From Persicaria tinctoria (taxonomy: Eukaryota; Streptophyta; Magnoliopsida; Caryophyllales; Polygonaceae), in the NCBI GenBank assembly GCA_037127255.1, contig JBANSL010000004.1:54414318-54478317 (forward strand): a stretch of DNA of 64,000 nt, written 5' to 3'. The notes below the pieces were generated by a model. That model made no database searches. It was not told the DNA's origin and saw nothing but the letters and a program-made list of their open reading frames with translations. Positions within the stretch are counted from its first letter, which is position 1, and each line of letters opens with the position of its first letter. This document shows positions 47,926 to 59,760 of the stretch, in pieces. The position numbers were made by a program, and so were the translations under genes.

Positions 47926-48190
47926 GGTGACTGGAAATGTCCTTGAAACATTGAGCTCTTATAAGCGGATACGAAATTAGATCTTTGCGTCTTCTCTAAT
48001 GTAGCTATTCGTCATGTTTTTAGGGAATCTAATATTGTTGCAAATAGGATCACTCATCTTGTGTAGAGTTCCTCTGCCGTTTATAGACTGAAATTGATAC
48101 AGAACTTCACGTTTTCGTTTGTAAGGACACTCTAGGGAGGAAGACCGTTATGGATCGATCTACCTAATTTTTATCTTGCTTCCAAAAAAA
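47926..48190 (+). pseudogene. LINE 3'-end remnant (RNase H tail) with short A-run
   Basis: Broken frames give RHVFRESNIVANRITHLV, the typical C-terminal helix of LINE-encoded RNase H, then the 3' end and an A-run at about 48,184-48,191. It is 5' truncated, with several stops. Confidence 0.6.
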
Positions 48191-48248
48191 AGGAGAATAA
48201 GCAAAAAGTGACAAAATGTTACCATGGTAGATTTAAAGAGTGGGTTAT

Positions 48249-48489
48249 GGCCCCTAATGGGGTGACTTAATGGTAAAGAGTAGGGGGGGGGGGTTAATGA
48301 GAGGTCCGAGTTCGATCTCTGCCTTTACCTTTTCTCTTGGTGAAATAATCAAGGTTCATATTGCTTATTACCATTGGTTCTAGCTGGTCGGCGCAAATCG
48401 GTTTACCTAGTGTGTGACTCTTGCCTGTTGGGTCACGTGTCCGGGGTTTACCACCAAAGGTGGGTTACCCTCGTCAACACAAAAAAAAA
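48249..48489 (+). mobile_element. tRNA-derived SINE, about 241 bp
   Basis: Flanked by the perfect 10-bp duplication AGTGGGTTAT (48,239-48,248 and 48,490-48,499). Pol III box A-like TGACTTAATGG lies at 48,263 and box B-like GAGTTCGATCTC at 48,308, a normal SINE spacing. It ends in a run of about 11 A. Confidence 0.85.
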
Positions 48490-48743
48490 AGTGGGTTATC
48501 AAAACAATAAAATTGAAAAGGTGGGTTTCTACAATTTTTTTATTAGAGAGGCGGTTTTATGCAATTTCGCCTAAATTTAAGTGTTCAGGAAAACGGGTTC
48601 GGGCCGGCCCGTCGGATAATTGCCCGCCCCATTTTATAGTACCCTGAACCGAAGCCAAGCAAAAGCAGCCATTGAAGGCCGAACTGAAGAAGCCTAAACC
48701 TCCCCAATCCCCCCTAGAAGGGGAGCCTTCAAACTCCAGGGGA

Positions 48744-51700
48744 ATGACCCGTCGACTTCTCCGGCTGATTCTCTCCACCACCAAGCCGCCGCCACCAGCT
48801 TGCTGGTCTCACTCTACTCCGAAATCTCCTCCTCTTCAATTCACCATTCCCTCTAGTGTGCAATCCCGCAATCTCTCTACCACCGTCCAATCCCCTCCTC
48901 CGGAAACCCTAGACGGTTTGATCGCCCCGGGCGAACCGTATTACAACATAGTCCCGCCACCCACGCCGGAGGACTTCGCCTTCCTGCGCCCCTCCGCTCC
49001 GGATGCGGGATCGGAGCCTTCCTGTTCGCCCTCCGGTAAGTCCCCCGATAATGCCGTGCTGATTGTAGATGCTTTGAATTCTTGTAATGGTGACGATGTG
49101 TTGTCTGCCGAAGCTGAACGGCGGCTTAGGCAATTTAGGGAGAAGTTGAATGAGTCGATTGTGGTTGATGTATTAGGTCTTGTGCAAAACCCTAGATTGG
49201 GCGTCCAGTTCTTCCTTTGGGCTGCTAGGCAGATTGGATATTCGCACAGTAGAGCGGTTTATGATGCACTTGTTAAGCTGATTGGGCGCGGTGGGGGTGA
49301 TAGAGTGCCTGATGAACTGTTCCGAGAGATTGGGTTTGATGACAGGGAGGTGCTGGGGAGGCTGATGAATGTGGTGGTTCAGAAGTGTTGCAGAAGTGGG
49401 AGGTGGAATTTGGCATTGGAGGAGCTAGAGAGGCTTAAGAATTTCGGATACAAGCCATCAAAGTTGACCTATCTTGCGCTTGCTCGGGTGTTCTTGGAAG
49501 CAGGGAGGTTGGATACAGCTGTTTTGATTCATAGAGAGATGACAGATGCTGGGTTTATGATGGATTTGGATACATTGGGTTTATTTGCATATTCCCTTTG
49601 CAAGGCGGGTAAGTGGAGAGAAGCTGTTGATTTGCTTGAGAAGGAAGAGGTTGTACCTGATACGATCTTATACACGAGAATGATTTCAGGGATGTGTGAG
49701 GCTTCACTTTTTGATGAAGCTATGGATTTGTTGAAGAGGATGAGGTGCAATTTTTCCATGCCTAATGTGGTTACTTATAGGACTTTGCTTTGTGGATGCC
49801 TGAATAAAAGGCAGGTTGGGCGGTGTAGGAGGATTTTGAGTATGATGATGGATGAAGGTTGCTATCCTGATCACAAAATTTTTCATTCTCTTGTTCATGC
49901 TTACTGCAAAACAGGCGATTATTCTTATGCATATAAACTGCTGAAGAAAATGCAAATCTGTGGTTGTCAACCGGGGTATGTGGTCTATAATATACTAATC
50001 GGTTCAATATGTGGCAATGAAGAATTTCCCAACTCAGCTGCATTGGAGTTGGCAGAGAAAGCCTATGGTGAAATGCTTGATGGTGGCTTGTTATTGAATA
50101 AAATCAATGTCTCCAATTTCGCTAGATGCCTTTGTGGGGCTGGAAAATTTGAGAAGGCATATAGGATTATTCATGAAATGACAAGTAAGGGTTTTGTACC
50201 GGATGCTAGTACATATTCTAAGGTGATTGAATTCCTTTGTAATGGTATGCGGGTTGAAAATGCTTTCCTGTTGTTTGAAGAAATGAAGAGGAATAGTGTT
50301 GTTCCAGATGTGTATACCTACAGTATACTAATTGATGGTTTCTGTAAGGCTGGCCTTATTGCACAGGCCCGCAAGTGGTTTGATGAAATGGTTCGTGATG
50401 GTTGTTTGCCTAACGTGGTGACCTATACATCATTGATTCATGCTTATCTTAAAGTGAGGAATATAGATAGTGCCAATGAGCTTTTTGAGAGAATGTTGTC
50501 AGATGGATGCATACCAAATGTTGTGACATATACTGCTCTAATTGATGGTTACTGTAAATCAGGGAATACAGAAAAGGCTTGCCAGATCTACTCTAGGATG
50601 CAAGGGCAGAAAAATATACCTAATGTGGATAGATACTTCAGGGATGATGATGAAAATTCAACTGAGCCAAATGTATTTACATATGGAGCTCTAGTTGATG
50701 GGTTATGCAAAGCACACAAGATAAAAGAGGCTGGTGACTTACTAGATGCAATGTTGGCAGATGGTGTTGAACCTAACCAAATTGTATATGATGCCCTTAT
50801 CGATGGACTTTGCAAGGTAGGGAAGCTCGATGAAGCACAAAAGGCGTTCTCCAAAATGTCCGAGCATGGGTACTGTCCTACGGAGTACACTTATGGATCG
50901 TTAATTGATAAGATGTTCAAAGATAAAAGGTTAGATCTTGCTTTAAAAGTATTGTCCAAAATGTTGGAAGATTCTTGTGCCCCTAATGTTGTAATTTATA
51001 CGGAGATGATTGATGGTCTGTGTAAAGTTGGAAAAATGGATGAAGCTTACAAGCTTATGCAGATGATGGATGAAAAAGGTTGTCGGCCCAATGTTGTTAC
51101 TTATACTGCAATTATCGATGGCTTTGGAAAAGCCAGTAAAATTGACAAATGCCTTGAGCTGTTCAATGAGATGAGCCAAAAAGGTTGTGCTCCAAATTAC
51201 GTGACCTACAGGGTATTGATTAAACATTGTTGCAATGTTGGCTTTTTGGATGATGCTTACTGTCTCTTGGAGGAGATGAAACAGACATACTGGCCGATGC
51301 ATATTTCAAGCTATCAAAAAGTCATTGAAGGATTCAGCCGGGATTTTTTGATCACTCTTGATCTGATGGATGTTTTGACTGAGACCAATAATGTGCCAAT
51401 AATTCCAGTATACCAAATACTGATTGATAGCTTTTGCAAAGCTGGAAAACTAGACCGAGCGTCGGAACTGTGTAGAGAGATCCCATCCTTCTCTGATTCA
51501 TCTGCTCTAGCTGAGACATATTCTTTGTTGATTAAGAGTCTATGCCTTGCATCTAAGGCTGATGAAGCGTTCCAATTATTTTCTGACTTGGGGAGGCAGG
51601 GAGTCGCTTTGCATTCACTTGTCTTTTTTAGCCCCATAATGGAGCTAATTAAACTGAACCAGTGGGAGGAGGCTCTTCAGCTTTCTTACAGGGCATGCCA

Positions 51701-51797
51701 CAGTGCCACACGGTTTGTCACCTCCTCTTTACTTTTTACAAATCCTTTCATAGTTGAAGTGTACATATGCTGCGGCCAGTCTCTTGGAAACCAATAA
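48744..51797 (+). CDS. P-class pentatricopeptide repeat protein, At1g06710-like, mitochondrial
   Basis: Intronless gene of about 1,017 codons from the ATG at 48,744; an in-frame ATG at 48,672 would add 24 residues. I prefer 48,744 because MTRRLLRLILSTTK starts an Arg/Ser-rich, acid-poor presequence typical of mitochondrial import. Conserved landmarks of the At1g06710 family follow: AEAERRLRQFREKLNES, then FFLWAARQIGYSHSRAVYDAL. More than 20 PPR motifs of about 35 residues come after (NVVTYTALIDGYCKSG, NQIVYDALIDGLCKVGKLDE, NVVIYTEMIDGLCKVGK). PPR proteins bind single-stranded organelle RNA and act in its processing, stability or translation. The absence of E or DYW domains places it in the P class. 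The last about 30 residues differ from the family and may be a diverged end. Upstream is the SINE, with only about 180 bp for promoter and leader. Confidence 0.93.
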   Translation: MTRRLLRLILSTTKPPPPACWSHSTPKSPPLQFTIPSSVQSRNLSTTVQSPPPETLDGLIAPGEPYYNIVPPPTPEDFAFLRPSAPDAGSEPSCSPSGKSPDNAVLIVDALNSCNGDDVLSAEAERRLRQFREKLNESIVVDVLGLVQNPRLGVQFFLWAARQIGYSHSRAVYDALVKLIGRGGGDRVPDELFREIGFDDREVLGRLMNVVVQKCCRSGRWNLALEELERLKNFGYKPSKLTYLALARVFLEAGRLDTAVLIHREMTDAGFMMDLDTLGLFAYSLCKAGKWREAVDLLEKEEVVPDTILYTRMISGMCEASLFDEAMDLLKRMRCNFSMPNVVTYRTLLCGCLNKRQVGRCRRILSMMMDEGCYPDHKIFHSLVHAYCKTGDYSYAYKLLKKMQICGCQPGYVVYNILIGSICGNEEFPNSAALELAEKAYGEMLDGGLLLNKINVSNFARCLCGAGKFEKAYRIIHEMTSKGFVPDASTYSKVIEFLCNGMRVENAFLLFEEMKRNSVVPDVYTYSILIDGFCKAGLIAQARKWFDEMVRDGCLPNVVTYTSLIHAYLKVRNIDSANELFERMLSDGCIPNVVTYTALIDGYCKSGNTEKACQIYSRMQGQKNIPNVDRYFRDDDENSTEPNVFTYGALVDGLCKAHKIKEAGDLLDAMLADGVEPNQIVYDALIDGLCKVGKLDEAQKAFSKMSEHGYCPTEYTYGSLIDKMFKDKRLDLALKVLSKMLEDSCAPNVVIYTEMIDGLCKVGKMDEAYKLMQMMDEKGCRPNVVTYTAIIDGFGKASKIDKCLELFNEMSQKGCAPNYVTYRVLIKHCCNVGFLDDAYCLLEEMKQTYWPMHISSYQKVIEGFSRDFLITLDLMDVLTETNNVPIIPVYQILIDSFCKAGKLDRASELCREIPSFSDSSALAETYSLLIKSLCLASKADEAFQLFSDLGRQGVALHSLVFFSPIMELIKLNQWEEALQLSYRACHSATRFVTSSLLFTNPFIVEVYICCGQSLGNQ

Positions 51798-52939
51798 TAA
51801 TATACGGGTACTGAATTGGCGAGGTGCTGTTTGATAGTTGATACTTATCTAACCTGAAGGCTAATCACCTTGCTATGATTTTTCTAGGGTGCTAAAATAT
51901 TTGTTGAGAGGCGTAAAATTGTGATTGCTGGACATTGAGATTTGAGAATTGCTTTCAATTGACCATTGCCAAAGTTCTTTTTCCAGTATTGATGTTGTGG
52001 GTCTTGCAGGATGTGACTTTGGCCAACGAGCGAGTCCACATTATGAGCTGAGTAATCATTTCTAGAAAGCAACTGAAGAGAATCGATCTTCTTTTGCTTG
52101 GCCTCATTTTCTTTGAAGCCAATACCTAAGGGTAAATACAGGAAGCATGTTAGTGCTGAACATTCAGCCCCAGCGTTGAGTGTGGGAGACCCTCTCTGGT
52201 TTACTGTCGCCCTATCTGCCGTCTTTAGAGGTCCATTTCCATGCCACTGCAGGTAGATGGAGTGTTGACAAAGGCATAAACCCACGAGGATTGAAGAATT
52301 GTACCGATGCTAGTTGGAGGATGAGCCATACAGAGGTAAGAAGCGATGACAATTTTTCAACTTGTTTTTATAATGTCTAGTGGACAACAATCTTCATCAG
52401 TTAATTATGTTGCAGGATGATCTTGAGATTTGTTGCAGTATCCTCTCTGAGTAGCAAACCTGCTATATGCGATTCCAACTATTTTTCAAGGTGAGTGACA
52501 TGCTTAATACATTTTGACAGAGGCATTTCTTGCAAACAAAAAGAAGATATTAATCCTAGTTGAAGGTGCTACTTTTGTCAGATGATTTATTGCATTCCAT
52601 GGATCTCCTAGAACACTCATTCGTGTTCATGCAATTACAAGCGCTCAGTCTCCTTCGTCGGCTTGGAATTTGCCCGCAATGGTTGGAGTTTCGGACTGAC
52701 CTGTCTTGCTGAATATGCTCTAAGATGCACTCTCTCATCGTTACCTTCTCACTCCAAACACCACCAGGCCAATGCCTAATCATCTGAGCAGCTTGCTAGG
52801 AAGGCCTTGAATTTATTTGATTTTTACAGAAACATTGTATAAAAGATAAAATGTACTTTCAATCTATTGTAACACATTTTTTCTTAACAGAACTCAGTTA
52901 AGGCATCTCTTTATTGCCTACGCGATACTTCATTATACA
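51798..52939. other. PPR 3' flank, no further gene recognised
   Basis: Probably the 3' UTR and intergenic DNA. Possible splice-like sites occur, but I see no supported coding exon. Confidence 0.45.
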
Positions 52940-53076
52940 ATTTTTTTTTTTTTTTTTGATTGAGTAAAAATTCGGGAACACGAAGTTACCCGATAGCATC
53001 CTCACGGATGAGATCTTGAAGACCTGAGTTATTGAGAAATTCTTGGGAGGGGGCAATATGAGCAAGGTGTGCAACC
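52940..53076 (-). mobile_element. 5'-truncated LINE tail, 137 bp, with 17-bp target duplication
   Basis: A run of about 17 T (a minus-strand poly(A) tail) starts the insert. Directly repeated CGATACTTCATTATACA flanks it (52,923-52,939 and 53,077-53,093). On the minus strand the insert reads HIAPSQEFLNNSGLQDLIRE, then a stop, like the end of a LINE ORF2 RNase-H tail. This is the usual product of target-primed reverse transcription. Confidence 0.85.
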
Positions 53077-53526
53077 CGATACTTCATTATACATTGATTT
53101 AGGGCAGGATGTAATGAACTAATGATCGTGTTGTCGATGCCAGGATGTCGTTCTATGTAAGTGATTTTCATTTTATGACACTTTTAAGCGATTGTCATTT
53201 TATGATACTTTTAGGTCACCATCTGGAAGTCTTAAAAAATATGGTCACAAATTGTAAATATCATGAACCATGGGGAGTGGATGCAATTTCATAAGTAACA
53301 CATAAGCTTATATAAGAATATAGAAAAGGGGGAAAGGAAAAATAGACTACTAGGAAATTCGCGAGTAGCGGCGACCGCGCCTTCGAATCGGAATCTCAAT
53401 TTCTCAGAGGTGTGCAGTGATTCTCCTACCCCTTTCGCTCTTTCCAGTTGGTCCTGTTATTTTCAGTTTCGGATTTTTGTTATCAAGGTCATTCTATCGA
53501 GTTCCTCCCTGCGTAATCGGCTGATC

Positions 53527-53620
53527 TCGATTTTACCCAATTTCTTTTGGTTGCTGCGCGCACTTTTTGTGTTTCGATTTTACCCAATTTCTTTTGGTTG
53601 TTGCGCGCACTTTTTGTGTT
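53527..53620. repeat. 47-bp tandem duplication in the PUX11 5' region
   Basis: TCGATTTTACCCAATTTCTT starts at 53,527 and 53,574. The copies differ at one position (GCTGCGCGC versus GTTGCGCGC). It lies in the presumed 5' UTR intron of the next gene. Confidence 0.9.
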
Positions 53621-54180
53621 GAATGATTGTGTAATGGTCTCGGGGATAGTGGATTTTGCTAATCTTTAAGATCTTCTAGGGCAATTCCACTGTTGAATTT
53701 TGTAAGGATTTTGTGTCGCCCGTTGAGAATCAAATCGAATTGAGTTTTGCTATAAGCGGAAAAATGAAATTCGCTGTTCCAGAGACTTTTACTTCAGCAA
53801 GACTTTAATACTTGATCATGAACCTATTGCTGTGAATCTGTGATTTGAATAGATCACGTTTTGAAGTATTTTTAGTTACTAGTAATAATTCTCTTGGTCG
53901 TAACCCTATATTGGATTTCTGCCCTTCCCCTTGGACCCCTTGTTCCTGGGCAGTTATATGACGGAATTCAGATTTCAAGTTGGCACCTTTAGGAGAAACA
54001 ATAAAAACAGTTATTGATTTCTGGATTGTTGCATGGACTCATTGTCTGTGAATGCTAGTAGATCTTTTAATTATGTTATTGAGTATGTGATGTGATCGTT
54101 TTGGGTTCTGATTTTGTAGGCGTCGATTTGCTAACCTTTGTGGTAGCTTAGCTGTTGAATTTTTGCTTTGATGTTGGCAG

Positions 54181-57100
54181 ATGGAATTGTCTATCTCATC
54201 ACTGACATTCACTGGTTCTATCCCTGAAGCAATTACAGAAGCCAAAAACCAGAAAAAACTTTTCGTAGTTTACATTTCAGGTTTGTTCTCATTTATCTTA
54301 GTTCAACTCAATATTGTACCAGTTTTCTTTTCATTAGGGGAAGCTCTGATCAGTTCAAGGGCAATTGAAATCTGAGAATTCTAACATTCATCTTTTGAAT
54401 CTCTTGTATCATTTCAACAATTCTTGTCTGGACTCTGGATTTAACAGGTGAAGACGAGGAGTCCATTCGCTTGGATAAGTCTTTATGGCCAGATTCACAT
54501 GTATTTCACCTTTCCTGCAATAGATTCTGTCTTACAGTATAGTCTTTAAAAAACTTTGTCTGTTCAAGTCATCAACCAACTCTCAACTAATTTTTCACCT
54601 CACTGTATTCAGGTGGCAGCATGTATAACAAAGTACTGTGTCCTACTGCACATTCCTGAAGGAACTAACGATGCAACCAATTTCTCTGCAATATGTATCC
54701 TGCACTTTTCATGCCTTGCATATTCATTTACTTCCAAATATTTTTCTTCTTTGGCAGTATATGTTTTGCTGCATGCATGGGACATCCTTTAGGTAAAAAA
54801 CACAAGATAAGAGAACTAATGGTTGTAATTCGACTTTGTTGAGGGTGGGAGTTAAAGTACTTTTGATGGTCCTTTTGGTCATGTTAATATTTGTTCTTAT
54901 AGTAATTCAACACACATTCATAGGCCTCTCTGCCTATACGGGAGAGGGGCGTCTTGTTTGAACTTTTATGTTGTTTGTCTCATTCTGATTTCATCTGAAA
55001 TTGATTTGTTTGAAAAGAGATGTGTTTTCTGTCATCAAGTATGATTCATACAGATCCACAGAAGTCTCCTCCTTGCATTACTGCAGTTGGTTACACTGGT
55101 GTACTTCTTTGGCAAAATGGTATCCACTTAAGATTGTTCTTTTTCTTTCCCTCTTTGTATTTTTTATTTGTTTCCATTATAACTCCGGAATTTATTATCA
55201 AATGCTAACCCATTATTGTTGTTGCTCAGAAGGATTTATTAGTCCTGAGAACCTGGTCTCCAGCATAGAGAAGGCTTGGCTGGGTCTTCATATTCAGGTT
55301 TTTAATGATTTTCCTTGTAGCGATGTTGGGCTAATTATGAAATTTTATGGCTTTCTGTGTTGGTTATCTTTGTTTTATTTCCTTTGCTGGAACAAAGTTG
55401 TAGTTTTTTCAGTATGCATGTGTTTTGCTTTTCTTTTCCCTAATCATTGTCAGATGTTGCAATGATATCTCTAGGAAAGTACTCCGATCTTTGTTGAGGC
55501 CAAATTTTGAGCCACCACTTTCACTATGCCCTACTGTTCCTTGCCAACATCAGACTTATACCACTCTAATGTATCCCTGTGATGCTAGAAGAAAACCCAT
55601 CCTAACTTTGCAAAACCGTAAACAATTAAGCCATTTTAAGAACAATTTCTAGTGTAAAAATCCATGCATTAGCGGTTTGGTTGTTTCAAATGTGCATAGC
55701 ATGAACCTGTAGTAGGAATTCAAAGAGAAAATTATCAACCCTATAAACAAATTTAATCTTTTTTGGGAAAAAAAACTGCCAATTTAGAGACTGCCTATGT
55801 CAGCTTGTTTTGGGTGTGTCCTGTTATTCGGCTTGCAAGAGAAATTATCAACCCTATAGGTTTGATAAAATTGAAATTTCATAGAAATCATAATTGTTGT
55901 GACGTACAATTTGATTGTGAAAAATGCGTTATGTTTTGGCATTATATGTGGCTTCACATGCATTGTTTTGTCAAGGATACTGTTTTGGAAGTGTTCCTCC
56001 ATGGTGGAAACATGACTGGTAATTTGGTGGTTGTTTTGAAGGAAACTACTGCTTCTGTGTTGACTGCGGCACTTTCTTCAAATAGAATTGATCAATCTCT
56101 CAATGGGGCATCAACAACCACCTCTGCTCCTCATGAGGATGGAGGCTCTTCAAGCTCCAGTTTACCGGTACCTTCTGAAGAACTTATAAAAGCCCCAGAG
56201 TCTGGACAGTTGCCTCCTCCTGAGATATTTGACCAGGGTGAAGATCGCAACTGTGTTCCTCTGGTAAATAAGTTGTTTAGAGCAGCTGTTTTTTTTTTTG
56301 TCAGTATATGTTGCCTTGTTGATATTTTATACTCTTCTTACGGTTTTATTGCCAGGAATCTGAAGATTTACCAAAGCGGAAGGATTTGAAAATAGACGAC
56401 AATGAGCAGTCTGTTCCCCCAAATGAAGTTGTTGAAGTTGGAGAACCAAGCAGAGACCCTGCAGTCATTGGTCAGGACAATTGTGAAGTTTCTGGACTCT
56501 CCCATGTGGAAAATGAATGTCCCAACAGAGAGGATGCTGCCTCCAGTGACAATATCCTGCGTGAATCCAACAATCCTTCACAATCAGTAAACCGGGAAAT
56601 AGAGGGGGACATTCATGACAAAGCTTCTATAGTGGTGGAAAATAGAGATTCAAGCTCAGGTGTCAGTGATGATACATCATCAGAGCTACTGTTGAATATC
56701 CGCTTGCCTAATGGTGCAAGTCTACAAGATAAGTTTCTTAAGGTTGATGCCCTAAGATTAGTCAAAGACTATGTGGATAGAAACATGGTAGACTTCAAGG
56801 GTTCTTACGATCTTGCCATTCCTTATCCTCGCAAGGTGTTCAATGACCAAGGTATGCTATTAGACACTTGGCCCTGCTTATTAAGACCGATCCTTTCTGT
56901 CAGTTGAAGGACAATAGACTTGAACTCTAATACCACTAATATCTGTTTATATTGTGTTTTGTGTATGCCCTAGTTTGCTTAGTGAATGGAGATGAGGTTT
57001 AAGTTGGAATAAGTAGTTAAATGTATACTTTTCTGGTGTGCAGATATGGACAAGTCGTTATTAGAGCATGGAATAATCAACAGACAAGGATTAATAGTTG

Positions 57101-58884
57101 TTCCACATCAGCGAGCTTTGCATAAAATTGAAAGGGGATCTTCTTCCAATCCTTCAGGATTTCCTGCTGGCACTGATTCATCAACCGGAAGAGTTGGAGG
57201 ATACTTTGGTTATGTTAGGAAAATGCTGTCATATGTGAACCCTTTCTCTTATCTTGGTGGTGCTGGCTCTTCTACTTCCTCTCAGGAATCGCCGAGTGGC
57301 ATTTGGGAGTATGGTGAGCATCTCATTCTCTTCGAGTGCTAATACTTAATGCTAATCATGAATAAATAAAGAAATGGGTGATAAAATGAAAACAACATAA
57401 CATGCTAACAGTTTTAAAATTAGGTGCTACTTGAGAGCATATTTGAAATTGCGCTCTTACAAGTCATAGGGCAGAAATTTAGAGATTCTTGATTGAATGC
57501 TAGTGTAAAAAAGAAAAGAAAAAGAAAAAAAAAAAAGAAAAAAAAGAGAGATCCTTGATTAAAAATATGTTATAAATAGGTTCTGTCAATGTAACTTATC
57601 CTATAAAAGAAGCTTCTTTTTTTTTTTTCGTAAATGAGGTTGAATAAATAAGAAATGTTGAAGTTTTTTTTTTTTTAAAAAAACTAATCATCACTTGAGT
57701 AAAAATCGAGTAGAAATAATCTTTATAAGAAGTTAAAAAGTCTAATCCGACACTATCTAATCAATTATTTGTGTAATATTTTGAAACTAGACAACCAATT
57801 ATCATTTTTAAAACCAACACTTGAGTATTTGATTAAAAAAAAGTCCACACCACACAATATACAATTAAAACAACAAATTAAATTATATTCATGAGCTTCA
57901 TCAAATATTTTTAAATTGTAAATTACCAAAAAATAGATCTCAATTTGGTGCATGCTCTACCACAATTTCAGTTTCCGACAAGAAAAAAATAGTGTATAGA
58001 AAAATAAAACTAAAACAGTTTTAGTATAATTTGGATGGAAAATTAAAACCTTGCATAGGAATATAGGATTATAGGAATAACTAAAGTATGAAATGAAAAA
58101 AGTCTTCAAAAAATCAAATAGATTATACCGAGTTTCTATTTACTTAATTTTTAATATTGATTTGTTATTATTCGAATTAATATATAAATGTATAAACTCA
58201 TTGATACAAAAGTCGATATGACTTCGGATAGGGACCAGTGGAGGAGTTGCACTCGGGCGTTGATGTTTTGTCCTTTGGCCCTAGCTTCATTTCTTTCTTC
58301 TTCCTGCCTCGTTTCTGATTCTGTTTCCCTGTAATTCTTGTATCATACTTCTCTGAGTCTATCGGAATCACTCTCTCGACTTGTTCGGGGAAAGAGTGCG
58401 TACATCCTGATTCTCCAGACCCTGCTTTTGCGGGATATGTTGGATTGTTTTTGTTGTATACAAAAGTCGATAATCCCGTGTGTAGCACATGGTAGTGCAC
58501 TAGTTTTTCGAAAATGTACCTTCTTATTTGCCTTATCTGTCAAGGTACTCCAATTGAATGAATCATTATCGCAGGGGGAATACTTGTTTTTTACCCCAGA
58601 ACACCGCTTCTGGCAAAATCTTTCAACTGACTCTTATGTACGATGTTCCAGGTCCAAATCCCGATATGCAGAGCAACATTTCAAGGGAAGGCGGCCAAGG
58701 GTTTCCAAATCCGACCACTTCACCATCAAGCAGGAACGATGGAAACATCAGACGTAGAGCCACATCTCGCATTGGGAGCAACATCCACACTCTCAAACAC
58801 GATGAAGATGATATGTATGACGATAGGAACACATACTGGAATGGGAATTCTACACAGTTTGGCGGCAATGACAATGATAAATGA
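54181..58884 (+). CDS. PUX11: UBX-domain protein, PUX11-like CDC48 adaptor, nine coding exons
   Basis: Coding exons: 54181-54280, 54448-54500, 54613-54694, 55054-55119, 55230-55297, 56042-56263, 56356-56851, 57044-57313 and 58652-58884. All have GT..AG introns and agree in phase, giving 529 residues. The N-terminal 120 residues (PEAITEAKNQKKLFVVYISG, LWQNEGFISPENLVSSIEKA) form the thioredoxin-like/UAS-type domain of Arabidopsis PUX11 (At2g43210). A low-complexity acidic middle follows. The UBX domain spans about 307-385 (LLNIRLPNGASLQDKF, then YPRKVF in place of the usual FPR loop, then LIVVPHQ). UBX domains bind the N-domain of the AAA ATPase CDC48/p97 and direct it to ubiquitinated substrates. 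The ATG directly follows an intron acceptor, so the leader (from about 53,350) is spliced. Intron 8 (1,338 bp) is enlarged by AT-rich sequence. Confidence 0.93.
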
Positions 58885-59760
58885 AGATCCTTTGAACTTC
58901 TGGAGGTATCTACCCTACACTGAATTGTCAGCCTCCTTCCTCCTGCTGGTTCTTTTTCAATAATGCATTATATACGTATGTACAAGACTAGAAAGTTGTA
59001 GACCTAGCAAAACCTTGAACTTGAGAAATTCTATATAGCTGATTTTATGTGCAGTGGGGGAGAGGGTTGAACTGTTTTCATACAATGGGGTTTCAGCCTT
59101 TTGTGCTTTGAATTTGAATTGGAACTACGTGGTAGTACAACAGATGGGCATGTGAATTTGCCAGGTTCATTAATAAATGAAGTTGAAGATTAGGCGTCTA
59201 TGGCAAGTCGGCTGCAGGGATTGAGACAGATTCTTGATACCGTCTTGAGATCAATTCATGCTGAATGTTGCCTGGAGTCTCTCATGGTTTACGCAAATCC
59301 TAAAAATCTCATAGGGTGCAGAGATCGTTTATCACAAATGATGATCTTTGGCACAGAGCTCGCTGGGTTGTATCAGTTAAAGCACAAAATTTTAGTGCAG
59401 CAAAAATTGCTTCACATTCCACATTTTGAAGCATTAAGAATATAAGAGAGAATTCAGGGAGGAACCACATTTAAATGCAGTATCGGTCCTAAAATGGAGT
59501 ACAAGAATCGTAAGATGAATGTATGTAAGAGTGACCCAGCTTGTTATCGTCTTTATGCCCATGTCTGTACACAGCACTAGGATGTAAATAGCGTATGCAT
59601 CTCAGCTGTAGCCACAAAGATGGATCAGATTGGAGTAGCAAAACTCACACCTATGAAGAAAATGTACGGAAAACATCCAAAACTGTATATCCATATCAAA
59701 TTGAAGTCTAAACAACGCGAAATCAACTATAAAGATGCTCTTTGAGGATGCCATCGGAAT
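58885..59760. other. Convergent 3' flanks of the PUX11-like gene and SRP19
   Basis: Contains the 3' UTRs of both genes. No other gene recognised. Confidence 0.6.

Noticed and set aside
48672..48743. Upstream ATG at 48,672 as the PPR start
   Set aside because: The extra 24 residues are acidic and proline-rich and would precede a good mitochondrial presequence. The ATG at 48,744 fits better, though the longer form cannot be excluded.
52556..52783. 75-codon minus-strand ORF downstream of the PPR gene
   Set aside because: Short, no recognisable motif, and located in probable 3' flank.
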